A DNA stretch of 10,490 bases from assembly GCA_902775835.1 (NCBI GenBank), contig CACYNZ010000109.1, positions 1-10,490 on the forward strand, read 5' to 3'. The notes under the pieces were generated by a model. The model ran no database searches and was not told where the DNA came from. It saw nothing but the letters and a program-made list of their open reading frames with translations. The DNA comes from an uncultured Eubacteriales bacterium. GTDB taxonomy: Bacteria; Bacillota_A; Clostridia; Christensenellales; Aristaeellaceae. Within the stretch, counting starts at the first letter, position 1, and the number at the start of each line of letters is the position of its first letter. Made by a program: the position numbers and the translations under genes. This document shows, one piece after another, positions 1-8,216 of this stretch.

Positions 1-593
1 GCAGAAGCATCCATGACCTTGAGTCCTCTTTCAAGGGCTTCGGCATAGGTGATGTCCCGGATCATGGTCGCGCTGCTGTCCGTGCGCGGATCCGCCGTAT
101 ACACGCCGTCAATGTTCTTGGCCATGAGGATGGCGTCCGCGCCCACTTCCAGCGCGCGCAGCACCACGGCGGTGTCCGTGGAGAAGAAGGGATTGCCGGA
201 GCCGCAGGCAAACAGGACAATGCGTCCGCTTTCCAGGTACTCCCGCGCCTTCATGGCATGGAAGGGCTCGCAGAACCGGTTGATGTCCACAGCCGACATG
301 ACCACCGCGTCCAGTCCCTGCCGCTTCAGTGCATCGCACACGCACAGGCAGTTGATCACGGTGCCCAGCATGCCCATCTGATCCGCCGTCACCGGGTCCA
401 GGCTCGCGGCCGGGCCCTGGCGTCCGCGCCAGATATTGCCCGCGCCGATCACGATCCCGATCTGGGTTCCGGTCTCATGCATCTCACGGATAATGCCCGC
501 CATGCTGTCCACCAGGCTGAAATCAAACAGATCACTGCCGGACTTGAGGGCCTCCCCGCTCAGTTTCAGCAGTACGCGCTTATACTTTGCCAT
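1..593 (-). CDS. pyrH: UMP kinase (uridylate kinase), 3' end cut off by the window
   Basis: Phosphorylates UMP to UDP with ATP in the cytoplasm, the committed step toward UTP and CTP; in bacteria it is a hexamer of the amino-acid-kinase fold. Translating the minus strand by hand gives 197 residues without a stop; about 40 more are expected beyond base 1. Family marks seen: LKLSGEAL near residues 9-16, GAGNIWRG at 50-57 (usually GGGNIxRG, so one Gly is Ala here), TADQMGMLGTVIN, CGSGNPFFSTDTAA, and the ADPRTD stretch followed by GLKVMDAS near the visible end. Two ATGs are possible, at 599 and 593. The one at 593 (MAKYKR) is chosen because AGGAGG lies 9 nt before it but only 3 nt before the other. 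It is the third gene of rpsB-tsf-pyrH, the usual bacterial order, but an intrinsic terminator separates it from tsf. Identity is secure. Confidence 0.95.
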   Translation of the reverse strand, partial: MAKYKRVLLKLSGEALKSGSDLFDFSLVDSMAGIIREMHETGTQIGIVIGAGNIWRGRQGPAASLDPVTADQMGMLGTVINCLCVCDALKRQGLDAVVMSAVDINRFCEPFHAMKAREYLESGRIVLFACGSGNPFFSTDTAVVLRALEVGADAILMAKNIDGVYTADPRTDSSATMIRDITYAEALERGLKVMDAS

Positions 594-602
594 AACCATT
601 CT

Positions 603-608
603 CCTCCT
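603..608 (-). promoter_or_regulatory. Ribosome binding site of pyrH (decides the start)
   Basis: On the minus strand AGGAGG lies 9 nt upstream of the ATG at 593 and 3 nt upstream of the ATG at 599. The spacing favours 593. The site begins only 13 nt after the T-tract of the tsf terminator. Confidence 0.8.
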
Positions 609-621
609 CTTTCCCTGAGTC

Positions 622-651
622 AAAAAAAGGGAACTGCTCGGCAGTTCCCTT
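622..651 (-). terminator. Intrinsic terminator between tsf and pyrH
   Basis: On the minus strand there is a perfect 11-bp stem, AAGGGAACTGC pairing with GCAGTTCCCTT (651-641 and 637-627), a 3-nt loop, and a run of seven T (628-622) that overlaps the stem base. The hairpin starts 10 nt after the tsf stop codon. The plus strand has no T-run after the same hairpin, so it acts in the direction of tsf. It should end or reduce transcription before pyrH, so pyrH would rely on read-through or on a promoter inside tsf. Confidence 0.85.
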
Positions 652-661
652 GTGCAACCTA

Positions 662-1588
662 TCAGGCTTTCTGCATGGCGGCGATTTCCGCAGCCAGGTC
701 ATCCTTGCGCTTCTCAATGCCTTCGCCGCGCTCAAAACGGGCAAAGCGCACCACATCCAGCGCAACGCCGGCCTTCTTGGAAACCTCGGCCATCAGGGAC
801 TTGATGTCCTTGTCGGGATCCTTGACGAAGGCCTGGTCAAGCAGGCAGACTTCCTTGTAATACTTCTCGATCTGGCCGTCCACAATGCGGTCCACGATCT
901 TCTCGGGCTTGCCGGCTTCGATCGCCTTGGCGCGCTGGATTTCCTTTTCCTTTTCCAGCTTGTCGCTGGCGACTTCCTCGCGGCGCACGGCCTCGGGACG
1001 GGCAGCGGCGATCTGCAGGGCCAGGTCATGGGCGAACTGCTTCACGTCTTCGTTGTCACGGCCGGCCTCATCGGTGGCAACCTCCACCAGAACGCCAACC
1101 TTGCCGCCCATATGGATATAGGTGGAAACCACACCATTGGTCTCGAAGCGGGCGAAACGGCGGACAGAGATCTTCTCGCCGATAGCCACGGTGGCTTCGC
1201 TGACCAGGTCGGAAATGGTCTTGCTCTCGTCGTCCACGAACTTCTGGTTCATGAGCTCATCCACGTCAGCAGGATTTGCCTTGGCGATGTGCTTGGCCAC
1301 GTTGTTGGCGAAGTTCATGAAGTTGTCGGTCTTGGCCACGAAGTCGGTCTCGCAGTTGACTTCCGCGATGACACCGGTGCAGCCGCAGGGGGTCACATAC
1401 TGGGCCACAACGCCTTCAGCGGCGATACGGCTGGCCTTCTTGGCAGCCTGGGCCAGTCCCTTTTCACGCAGCCAGTCAATGGCCTTGTCCATGTCGCCGT
1501 CAGACTCCAGAAGAGCCTTCTTGCAGTCCATCATGCCGGCGTTGGTGCGCTCGCGCAGTTCCTTAACCATCTGAGCTGTTACAGCCAT
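662..1588 (-). CDS. tsf: Translation elongation factor Ts
   Basis: Nucleotide exchange factor that releases GDP from EF-Tu so that it can bind GTP and aminoacyl-tRNA again; cytoplasmic. The product is 308 residues, within the normal range. It has both family signatures: [16 protein letters not shown] at residues 11-26 in the N-terminal UBA-like domain, and the [11 protein letters not shown] segment at 80-90, whose Thr-Asp-Phe contacts the EF-Tu nucleotide site in known structures. The start at 1588 ([11 protein letters not shown]) is preferred over the in-frame ATG at 1597 because the GGAAAGGA ribosome binding site lies 9 nt before 1588 but directly abuts 1597. It lies 39 nt downstream of rpsB, so the two are probably co-transcribed, and is followed closely by a terminator. 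Nothing is unusual in the protein. Confidence 0.97.
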   Translation of the reverse strand: MAVTAQMVKELRERTNAGMMDCKKALLESDGDMDKAIDWLREKGLAQAAKKASRIAAEGVVAQYVTPCGCTGVIAEVNCETDFVAKTDNFMNFANNVAKHIAKANPADVDELMNQKFVDDESKTISDLVSEATVAIGEKISVRRFARFETNGVVSTYIHMGGKVGVLVEVATDEAGRDNEDVKQFAHDLALQIAAARPEAVRREEVASDKLEKEKEIQRAKAIEAGKPEKIVDRIVDGQIEKYYKEVCLLDQAFVKDPDKDIKSLMAEVSKKAGVALDVVRFARFERGEGIEKRKDDLAAEIAAMQKA

Positions 1589-1627
1589 GTATATCATTCC
1601 TTTCCGAATTCAATGTCCGATGCGGAA

Positions 1628-2371
<744 letters not shown>

Positions 2372-2395
2372 ACGGGATTCCTCCTTGTTTTCTTC

Positions 2396-2455
2396 CACCC
2401 CTGCTGCCATGGCGGACGGCCGCCCGAAGGCACAAGCATCCGCGGCATCAGGGTG
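2396..2455 (-). promoter_or_regulatory. Structured 5' leader of rpsB mRNA (candidate regulatory RNA element)
   Basis: The minus-strand transcript upstream of rpsB can fold into one long interrupted hairpin. By plus coordinates the pairs are 2396-2400 with 2451-2455 and 2402-2403 with 2449-2450 (one bulged base), 2405-2408 with 2444-2447, 2412-2416 with 2439-2443, and an apical GCC-UUCG-GGC tetraloop hairpin at 2422-2431. That is about 19 pairs in 60 nt. The structure ends 11 nt before the AGGAGG of rpsB and begins just after the predicted transcription start. S2 operons are autoregulated through leader RNA in some bacteria; whether this fold does that is inference. I do not recognise it as a named family. 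Confidence 0.5.
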
Positions 2456-2468
2456 CGTAATCTTGGGA

Positions 2469-2497
2469 ATCTTACCATAGATACAGAAGAAAAACAA
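2469..2497 (-). promoter_or_regulatory. Candidate promoter of the rpsB operon
   Basis: On the minus strand there is TTGTTT (2497-2492) as a weak -35, a 17-nt spacer, and TAAGAT (2474-2469) preceded by TGG, which gives an extended -10 (TGnTAAGAT). The start of transcription would fall near 2462, leaving a leader of about 90 nt that contains the hairpin at 2396-2455. An A-rich tract at about 2521-2530, read on this strand, could act as an UP element. Match by eye only. Confidence 0.45.
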
Positions 2498-2534
2498 TAG
2501 GGTTTCCCTTTTCCCGGAGGATTTTTTTCTTCCC

Positions 2535-2597
2535 TTGACGGGGCATGCCGGGCATGTATTTTTTCCCGCAAAGGTGCTATCATCCCGGTATATACCG
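2535..2597 (+). promoter_or_regulatory. Candidate promoter/operator region of the GH31 gene
   Basis: Two promoter readings exist on the plus strand. The first is TTGACG (2535-2540), a 16-nt spacer, and TATTTT (2557-2562). The second is an extended -10, TGCTATCAT (2575-2583). Two perfect short palindromes fall in this stretch. CATGCC-G-GGCATG (2544-2556) fills the spacer of the first promoter. CGGTATATACCG (2586-2597) lies just downstream of the second -10, over the expected start site. Either could be a repressor site. No known operator consensus was recognised. Confidence 0.45.
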
Positions 2598-2614
2598 AAA
2601 CCATTATCATGTTC

Positions 2615-2620
2615 AGGAGG
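2615..2620 (+). promoter_or_regulatory. Ribosome binding site of the GH31 gene (decides the start)
   Basis: Perfect AGGAGG, 8 nt before the ATG at 2629. This rejects the longer reading from an ATG at 2545, which would translate through the promoter elements. Confidence 0.85.
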
Positions 2621-2628
2621 CATTGCCT

Positions 2629-4659
2629 ATGCAGTTTACGTTTGATCCCGCCACAGGCGCCCTTCTCTGCCGCCGGCAGGGAGAACAGCTGAAGATCACG
2701 CCCTGGGGCCCGGACGCTTTCCGGGTTCAGGCCACCATGTATCCCGCCTTCTGCCAGCAGGACTGGGCGCTGACCGAAACGCCTCCCTGCGCGCATGCCG
2801 AGTATGAGGAAACCGAGGACCGGATCCGCACCGGCAGCGGCGAATTCGTCTCCATGCCCGCGCGCGTGCTGCGCAACGGCCGCCTGGCTGTCAGGATCAA
2901 TCATGCCGGCGTCATGACCTTTCTGCGGGACGGGAAAATCTTCCTGCAGGAGCATTACCGCAATTACGGCGGTTCCATCACCAAGGAAAGCCACTGCCTG
3001 AAGGTGGTCAACCGCGAGTGGATTCCCTATCCCGGCGGGGACTACAGGCTCACCGTCCGCTTTGAGCCCAATGACGGCGAGAAAATCTACGGCATGGGCC
3101 AGTACCAGATGCCATACATGAATCTGAAGGGCTGCTCCCTGGACCTGTGCCAGAAGAACAGCCAGACTACCGTGCCCTTCCTGGTCTCCAGCCTGGGCTA
3201 CGGCATGCTCTGGAACAATCCCGCCGTCGGCCGCGTGTGCTTCGGCAACAACATCACCGAATGGGTGGCCGACGCCTGCAAGGACATGGACTACTGGGTC
3301 TGTGTCGGCTCGGAGCCCCGGGAGCTTGTGGAAAAGTACACGTCCGTTTCCGGACGCGCGCCCATGATGCGCGAGGATCTGATGGGCTTCTGGCAGTGCA
3401 AGCTGCGCTACCGCACCCAGGACGAGGTGCTGAATGTGGCCCGGAGGTACAGGGAGCTGGGCATCCAGCTGGATGTCATTGTCATTGACTTCTTCCACTG
3501 GACCGTTCAGGGCGACTGGAAGTTTGACAAAAAATACTGGCCGGACCCGAAAAAGATGGTGGATGAACTGCACAGCATGGGCATCCGCGTCATGGTCAGC
3601 ATCTGGCCCAGCGTGGACCGGCGCAGCGAGAACTTCGGCGAAATGCTGGAGCGCGGCCTGCTCATGCGCACCGAGCGCGGCGCGCTGCAGACCTATGACT
3701 ACCAGGGCGACTGCGTGCAGATCGATCCCATGAACCCGGAAACCCGCGCCTATGTATGGGAAAAGTGCAAGGAACACTACTATGACCTGGGCATTGACTG
3801 CTTCTGGCTGGACAATTCCGAGCCGGACCTGACCAGCTATGATTTCGATCACTACCGCTATTACCTCGGGCCGGCCATGGAATGCTCCAACATCTATCCC
3901 CAGTACTACAGCCGCACCTTCTTTGACAACGAGACTGCCCTGGGCAATCCCTGCCCGGTGAACCTTCTGCGCAGCGGCTGGGCCGGCAGCCAGAAGTACG
4001 GCAATGTGCTCTGGTCCGGCGATGTGCCCTCCACCTGGGAATCCATGCGCGACCAGCTCACCGCCGGACTGAATATCGGTCTGGCCGGCATTCCCTGGTG
4101 GAACACGGATATCGGCGGGTTCATGGAAGGCAATGTCTTTGACCCGGATTTCCGTGAGCTGCTGGTGCGCTGGTACGAGTGGGCCGTCTTCCAGCCGGTC
4201 ATGCGCCTGCACGGCGACCGCGAGCCCTTCACCATTCCCGCCCTGGACGACAGGGACTTCGGAGGCGGATATCTGCATACCGGCCAGGACAACGAAATGT
4301 GGTCCTACGGCGAGGAAATCTATACAATCATGCGCCGCTACTACGAACTGCGCCGTGAGCTGAAGCCCTATCTGAAAGAAATCTTCCGTGAGGCCCACGA
4401 GAACGGAAGCCCGCTGATGCGCGCCATGTTCTATGAGTTTCCCGGGGATGAAACGTGCTGGGACCTGAAGGATCAGTACATGTTCGGGCCTGACTATCTG
4501 GTGGCCCCGGTTATGGAGCCGGGCATCACCAGCCGGAACGTGTATCTGCCAGAAGGCGCATGGAAGAATCTGCACACCGGGGAAACCCTTCATGGCCCGG
4601 CATGCGTGGACGCCCCGGCTCCGCTGGATGTCATCCCTGTCTTCGTGCGTCAGCACTGA
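2629..4659 (+). CDS. Glycoside hydrolase family 31 alpha-glycosidase (alpha-xylosidase/alpha-glucosidase type)
   Basis: Retaining alpha-glycosidase of 676 residues; no signal peptide, so probably cytoplasmic. The N-terminal beta-sandwich (about 1-235, with GEKIYGMGQYQ at 150-160) is followed by the catalytic TIM barrel and C-terminal beta domains. The nucleophile is most likely Asp395 in FWLDNSEPDL, and the acid/base Asp465 in WSGDVPSTWE; the 70-residue gap is normal for GH31. PWWNTDIGGF (489-498) and RLHGDRE (526-532) are further sugar-binding family motifs. The WLDxSEP form of the nucleophile motif resembles the Bacteroides-type alpha-xylosidase/alpha-glucosidase branch rather than YicI, which has FKTDFGE. 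The protein is somewhat shorter than YicI (about 770). Substrate cannot be set from sequence: alpha-xylose, glucose or another alpha-linked sugar on the imported oligosaccharide are all possible. It is transcribed toward the GH78 gene and has its own promoter region. Family call secure, specificity open. Confidence 0.93.
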   Translation: MQFTFDPATGALLCRRQGEQLKITPWGPDAFRVQATMYPAFCQQDWALTETPPCAHAEYEETEDRIRTGSGEFVSMPARVLRNGRLAVRINHAGVMTFLRDGKIFLQEHYRNYGGSITKESHCLKVVNREWIPYPGGDYRLTVRFEPNDGEKIYGMGQYQMPYMNLKGCSLDLCQKNSQTTVPFLVSSLGYGMLWNNPAVGRVCFGNNITEWVADACKDMDYWVCVGSEPRELVEKYTSVSGRAPMMREDLMGFWQCKLRYRTQDEVLNVARRYRELGIQLDVIVIDFFHWTVQGDWKFDKKYWPDPKKMVDELHSMGIRVMVSIWPSVDRRSENFGEMLERGLLMRTERGALQTYDYQGDCVQIDPMNPETRAYVWEKCKEHYYDLGIDCFWLDNSEPDLTSYDFDHYRYYLGPAMECSNIYPQYYSRTFFDNETALGNPCPVNLLRSGWAGSQKYGNVLWSGDVPSTWESMRDQLTAGLNIGLAGIPWWNTDIGGFMEGNVFDPDFRELLVRWYEWAVFQPVMRLHGDREPFTIPALDDRDFGGGYLHTGQDNEMWSYGEEIYTIMRRYYELRRELKPYLKEIFREAHENGSPLMRAMFYEFPGDETCWDLKDQYMFGPDYLVAPVMEPGITSRNVYLPEGAWKNLHTGETLHGPACVDAPAPLDVIPVFVRQH

Positions 4660-4842
4660 TCTGGTTTCCGTTCGGAAGCCATCCCAGACGCCCGGCATTT
4701 TGAAATGGCAGAGCCTGTTCCCTGTCGAAAAATGCATTCCCATATGACTTAAGCAGGGGCTGTGAGACGCATGTTCTCACAGCCCCTGTATGATTGATAT
4801 GGAAAGTTTCCGGAAAGAAGCCGGAATCCGCGGATCTTTCCA
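4660..4842. other. Convergent intergenic region between GH31 and GH78
   Basis: 183 bases without a plausible gene. It holds several inverted repeats: GGTTTCCG/CGGAAGCC (4663-4680) just after the GH31 stop, the 14-bp hairpin at 4754-4788 listed separately, and ATGGAAAG/CTTTCCAT (4799-4806 with 4836-4843), which overlaps the GH78 stop codon and encloses the palindrome TTTCCGGAAA (4807-4816). These fit 3'-end structures of two converging transcripts. Confidence 0.6.
4754..4788. terminator. Probable shared transcription-end hairpin between converging genes
   Basis: CAGGGGCTGTGAGA (4754-4767) pairs perfectly with TCTCACAGCCCCTG (4775-4788) around a 7-nt loop. A 14-bp GC-rich stem between converging genes is typical of a bidirectional terminator. 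No good T-run follows on either strand, so it may instead need Rho, or may protect mRNA 3' ends. Confidence 0.6.
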
Positions 4843-7800
4843 TTACTGTGCCACGACTGTCCGGTAGGTCCCGTCTGTCAGGTGTTCCTGCCGCCCGTCC
4901 GGGAGAATCAGTTCAGCGGTGGCGTTTGCCGGAATCGTGCAACGATATGTGATGCAGCCGTCCTTCCGTTCCCACGCGCTTTCGATCCGGCCCATGGGGG
5001 AATCAAACCCGCCGCTGACCCTGCCAAACCCTTCGAAGTGCGGTTTCAGCGTAAAATGACGATATCCGGGCGCGGATTCATCCCGCTGGATGCCCAGCAG
5101 CGTTTCATAGAACCAGGAGAGGACAGATCCCAGGGAATAGTGGTTGAATGAATTCATGCTGTTGTTCCCGCCGAAGCCGTTTTCCCTGGTATAGGAATTC
5201 CAGCGTTCCCAGATGGTGGTCGCGCCCTGGGTGACCGGATACAGCCAGGAAGGAAATGCCGTCTGCCGGATCAGGGCGCAGGCGGTATCCACATGGCCGC
5301 CGGCGGACAGGGCGGGGTTCAGCATGCCCGTGCCAAAGAAGCCGGTAAACACACGGCATCCCTTTTCCCGGGTGATGCGGTCCAGGTGATCCGAGGCACG
5401 CTGGGCTTCCGGGCCTTTCAGCAGACCGAACATCACAGGCAGGGCGTAGGAAGTCTGGGTATCACAGGGCTCTCCGTTCATCCCGCGGGTGACGCCCGTT
5501 TCCGGATCCAGGAAATGCCCGAGCCAGAACGTCCTGGTTTCCTCCGCCCAGGCGGAATAGCGGCCGCTGTCCTCTTCCATGCCAAGGATGGCTGCCATTC
5601 TGGCCATGAGCTCGGATGCGCGGAAGAAGAAGGCATTGAACATCAGCGCGTGGTCTGTTTCCTCGGGTGCCAGCCAGTCCGCGAGGCTCAGGCCGAATCC
5701 GTCCCCGGGCATGCCCTGGGATCTTGCGTAGGCCATCCACGCGGTCATGGCAGGATAGAATTCATGAATGATGCCCGCATCGCCGTACTGCTGGTACAGT
5801 TCCCAGACGATAAAGATCATCGCGGTCTCATACGTGATGCCGCCGAACCCGCCGCCCATAGGCGCAATGTCCGGCAGACTGCCGTTTTCCTCCTGCAGGT
5901 CCCGCAGTGCTTCAAGATACCTGCGGTAGAAAATCCGCGTATCCGCCTGATACGTGGCGGTGCGGCAGAACACATGCGTGTCTCCCGCCCAGCCCATCCG
6001 TTCATTGCGCTGCGGGCAGTCCGTGGGGATGCTGATGAAATTGCACAGCTGGGACCAGCGGACGTTTTCAATGAACCGGTTCACCAGGGGATCATCGGTT
6101 TCCAGGCTTCCGGTGAGTGCCGGCAGGGAGGAAATCTGGATTCCCTCCACTTCCGTGAGAGACGGCGGAACGTCTGTCCCGGTGATCTCAATATACCTGA
6201 ATCCATGGAAGGTGAAATGCGGCTGGTAGCTTTCGCCTTCCGGATCCCCGCGCAGAATGACACGGTCTATGCTTTCCGCGTCCCGGTAGTTTTCCGTCAG
6301 GATCATCCCGGTGTTTTCCGCGTACTCCGGAAGGTCGGGATACCTGATCTCGCCGTAACGCAGGGTGATTTCCGTTCCCGCTTCCCCGTGCAGCTTTATC
6401 CAGGGAACGCCGGCAATCTCCTGACCCAGGTCATACAGGTAGACACCGGGACGCGGCTCCAGCCGCTCCCTGGCCTGAAGCCGGCAGACCTCCGTGACAG
6501 GCGCATGGAAGGAGCCAAGGATCATCGCCCGGGTATGATCCAGGCGCGGCCAGGCTTTTCCAAAACCCTTCGGCATCGTCCAGGTCTCGTCAATGGTCTC
6601 CGGGATGATCTCCACAGCCGGTTTCATGCCGTCCGCTTCAAAGCCGGGCAGAGAGAAGTCTTCATACAGCCTGAGTTTTCTCCGGTCCAGGTGTTCTCCC
6701 TGGAACAGACCCGCATAGGTATAGGGGCCGTCCTCCAGGCAGGCCCATTCCCCGGGCGCGGTCACAACGGTGTCCATTGTGCCGTCTGTATAGCGTACTT
6801 CGAGCCGGGCCAGAACAGACTCCCGGTCACCATAGTAGTTGAAGTTTTTGACCACAAAGGTCTGGGCATCGCTCCACCAGCCGGACCCAAGGGTGATCCC
6901 GACTGCGTTCTGTCCGCGGCGGAGCAGGCCGGTGATGTCATAGGTCTGGTACAGAATGCGCCTGTTGTACTGCGTGTTCCCGGGATTGAAAAGTGTCTGT
7001 GTGACCTCCTGCCCGTTGATCCGTGCGTCATAGATCCCGCGGGAAGTGATGTACAGCCGGGCAGAATCCACCTCTTTCCCTTCACTGACCATGAAATCCT
7101 TTCTGAGCATCGGCAGGGCATGCCGGGAAGGATCCTGCAGCCAGCGGGTGCCGCCTGCCTCCGTGCCGGTCATGGTCCTGCCCTCCAGGCAGGCAGCTTC
7201 CCGGCAGGGCTCACGCAGGTAACGCACATGAAGCCCGTCAAACTGCGCGGTATCCCCCTGAGCGACATAATAGCCGATCCGGCACAGGTGAGGAAACGGG
7301 ATCACATCGTTGAATCCCAGAGGATTCAGCTGGCGCGGCCGGGTTTCCGGGAAGCCGTGAAAGTTCACCGCCTCCACCGCATCCACCAGCACGCCGTCCA
7401 GATAGGCATAGGCCGCATTCCCCGGAACCTCGACCGTGAGCGTATGCGGCCGGAAGCGGTTGGCATCATTGATGAGCGAAGGCGCGTCCTTCTTTCCCCA
7501 TGCCTTCAGCGGGACGCTGGCCAGCGGCTCATCCGTATCCTCCGGGGCGTACCCGGTACGGAAGATTTCCAGCACTGCAGGGTCCTCCGAGGTGTTGATC
7601 ACATACCGGATCTCGCTGTATCCATGGCGTCCGAGGATATTCCGGTTGGCGTCCGCGAGCCGCCTGTCCCCCGCGCCGAACACAATCCCGGCACGATGGC
7701 TGCCGGGGGCAAGCGTCAGGGTGGCGGACAGGGAAAAGACGCCCAGCGTATCCGCGCACAGGTGGGGATCCGGCGCACCGATCCACCTGGCACCGCCCCA

Positions 7801-8142
7801 GGCGGAAAGCCTGGCGTCCAGAAAGCCTGTCTCAAACCAGTCGGACGCTTCAGCTTCCCTGCCCTCCGTGTCCCGGACTGTCACAGAGACAGTATAGCGT
7901 GTTCTTGGCTCCAGCTCAGGCCCGGCATAGGGAATGCCGAGGGAACAGTCCGTGTCAAGCAGCCCGGAATCCCACAGAGGTGTGGTTTCCTTCCCGCGGA
8001 AAACGCGCAGCCGGCAGTCTGCCTGCCGCGTGCCGTCCGGGGCTTCCAGTATCCAGGAAAAGCGCGGACACGGCACATCCATGCCCAGAGGCTGAGTCAT
8101 GTATTCAGTCTGCAGACGCAGTATATGGAGTGATGATTTCAT
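4843..8142 (-). CDS. Glycoside hydrolase family 78 alpha-L-rhamnosidase with inserted sugar-binding-type domain
   Basis: Inverting hydrolase that removes terminal alpha-L-rhamnose from oligosaccharides or plant glycosides. It has 1099 residues and no signal peptide, so it is probably cytoplasmic. Layout: N-terminal Fn3-like domain (about 5-105, with QPLGMDVPCPRFSW); an extra beta-rich block (about 127-340); rhamnosidase beta-sandwich domains (about 345-670, with INGQEV and ITLGSGWW); the (alpha/alpha)6 catalytic barrel; and a C-terminal beta domain from about 1035 (PGYRHFTLKPHF). The acid motif DCPQRNERMGWAGD spans 708-721, with Glu714 as the likely general acid. Glu979 in TTIWERW is the likely base; the 265-residue gap is close to the 259 between Glu636 and Glu895 reported for Streptomyces SaRha78A. 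The extra block sits where SaRha78A carries its rhamnose-binding CBM67. GAGGTG 7 nt upstream supports the start. It lies 74 nt after the nucleoside-hydrolase-like gene, probably in one operon. Family call is secure; the exact substrate is unknown. Confidence 0.95.
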   Translation of the reverse strand: MKSSLHILRLQTEYMTQPLGMDVPCPRFSWILEAPDGTRQADCRLRVFRGKETTPLWDSGLLDTDCSLGIPYAGPELEPRTRYTVSVTVRDTEGREAEASDWFETGFLDARLSAWGGARWIGAPDPHLCADTLGVFSLSATLTLAPGSHRAGIVFGAGDRRLADANRNILGRHGYSEIRYVINTSEDPAVLEIFRTGYAPEDTDEPLASVPLKAWGKKDAPSLINDANRFRPHTLTVEVPGNAAYAYLDGVLVDAVEAVNFHGFPETRPRQLNPLGFNDVIPFPHLCRIGYYVAQGDTAQFDGLHVRYLREPCREAACLEGRTMTGTEAGGTRWLQDPSRHALPMLRKDFMVSEGKEVDSARLYITSRGIYDARINGQEVTQTLFNPGNTQYNRRILYQTYDITGLLRRGQNAVGITLGSGWWSDAQTFVVKNFNYYGDRESVLARLEVRYTDGTMDTVVTAPGEWACLEDGPYTYAGLFQGEHLDRRKLRLYEDFSLPGFEADGMKPAVEIIPETIDETWTMPKGFGKAWPRLDHTRAMILGSFHAPVTEVCRLQARERLEPRPGVYLYDLGQEIAGVPWIKLHGEAGTEITLRYGEIRYPDLPEYAENTGMILTENYRDAESIDRVILRGDPEGESYQPHFTFHGFRYIEITGTDVPPSLTEVEGIQISSLPALTGSLETDDPLVNRFIENVRWSQLCNFISIPTDCPQRNERMGWAGDTHVFCRTATYQADTRIFYRRYLEALRDLQEENGSLPDIAPMGGGFGGITYETAMIFIVWELYQQYGDAGIIHEFYPAMTAWMAYARSQGMPGDGFGLSLADWLAPEETDHALMFNAFFFRASELMARMAAILGMEEDSGRYSAWAEETRTFWLGHFLDPETGVTRGMNGEPCDTQTSYALPVMFGLLKGPEAQRASDHLDRITREKGCRVFTGFFGTGMLNPALSAGGHVDTACALIRQTAFPSWLYPVTQGATTIWERWNSYTRENGFGGNNSMNSFNHYSLGSVLSWFYETLLGIQRDESAPGYRHFTLKPHFEGFGRVSGGFDSPMGRIESAWERKDGCITYRCTIPANATAELILPDGRQEHLTDGTYRTVVAQ

Positions 8143-8160
8143 TTCAGGGCACCTCTTCCG

Positions 8161-8180
8161 ATCACGTGATGTGCCGGCAC
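8161..8180. repeat. Two abutting perfect palindromes between the nucleoside-hydrolase-like and GH78 genes
   Basis: ATCACGTGAT (8161-8170) is followed directly by GTGCCGGCAC (8171-8180), each a perfect 10-bp palindrome. CCGGCACC at 8174-8181 recurs at 8207-8214, next to the stop codon of the upstream gene. They lie within the 74-nt gap inside the minus-strand operon, about 20 nt ahead of the GH78 start. They could be a protein site, an internal promoter operator or an mRNA hairpin region; the sequence does not decide. Confidence 0.5.
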
Positions 8181-8216
8181 CACAGACGGCATACAGTCGT
8201 TCTGTCCCGGCACCGG

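Noticed and set aside
1589..1597. Upstream in-frame ATG of tsf at 1597
   Set aside because: The ribosome binding site directly abuts this ATG, while the spacing to 1588 is ideal and the family starts with MAxxxAxxVKELR.
2586..2612. Possible CcpA cre site near the GH31 start
   Set aside because: TGGTTTCGGTAT on the minus strand keeps only part of the cre consensus and misses key positions, so no cre is claimed.
5140..5190. Missing Glu in the GH78 helix FNHYSLGSVLSWFYE, where many relatives have GEW
   Set aside because: At first this looked like loss of the catalytic base. The spacing from the acid motif places the base at Glu979 in TTIWERW, which is intact, so the enzyme is not judged inactive.
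5293..8133. A 946-codon open frame on the plus strand opposite the GH78 gene
   Set aside because: It is antisense to a clear GH78 with intact catalytic motifs. Its product is rich in Arg, Gly, Pro and His with no recognisable domain, and no ribosome binding site was seen. Long antisense frames are expected with GC-rich third positions.
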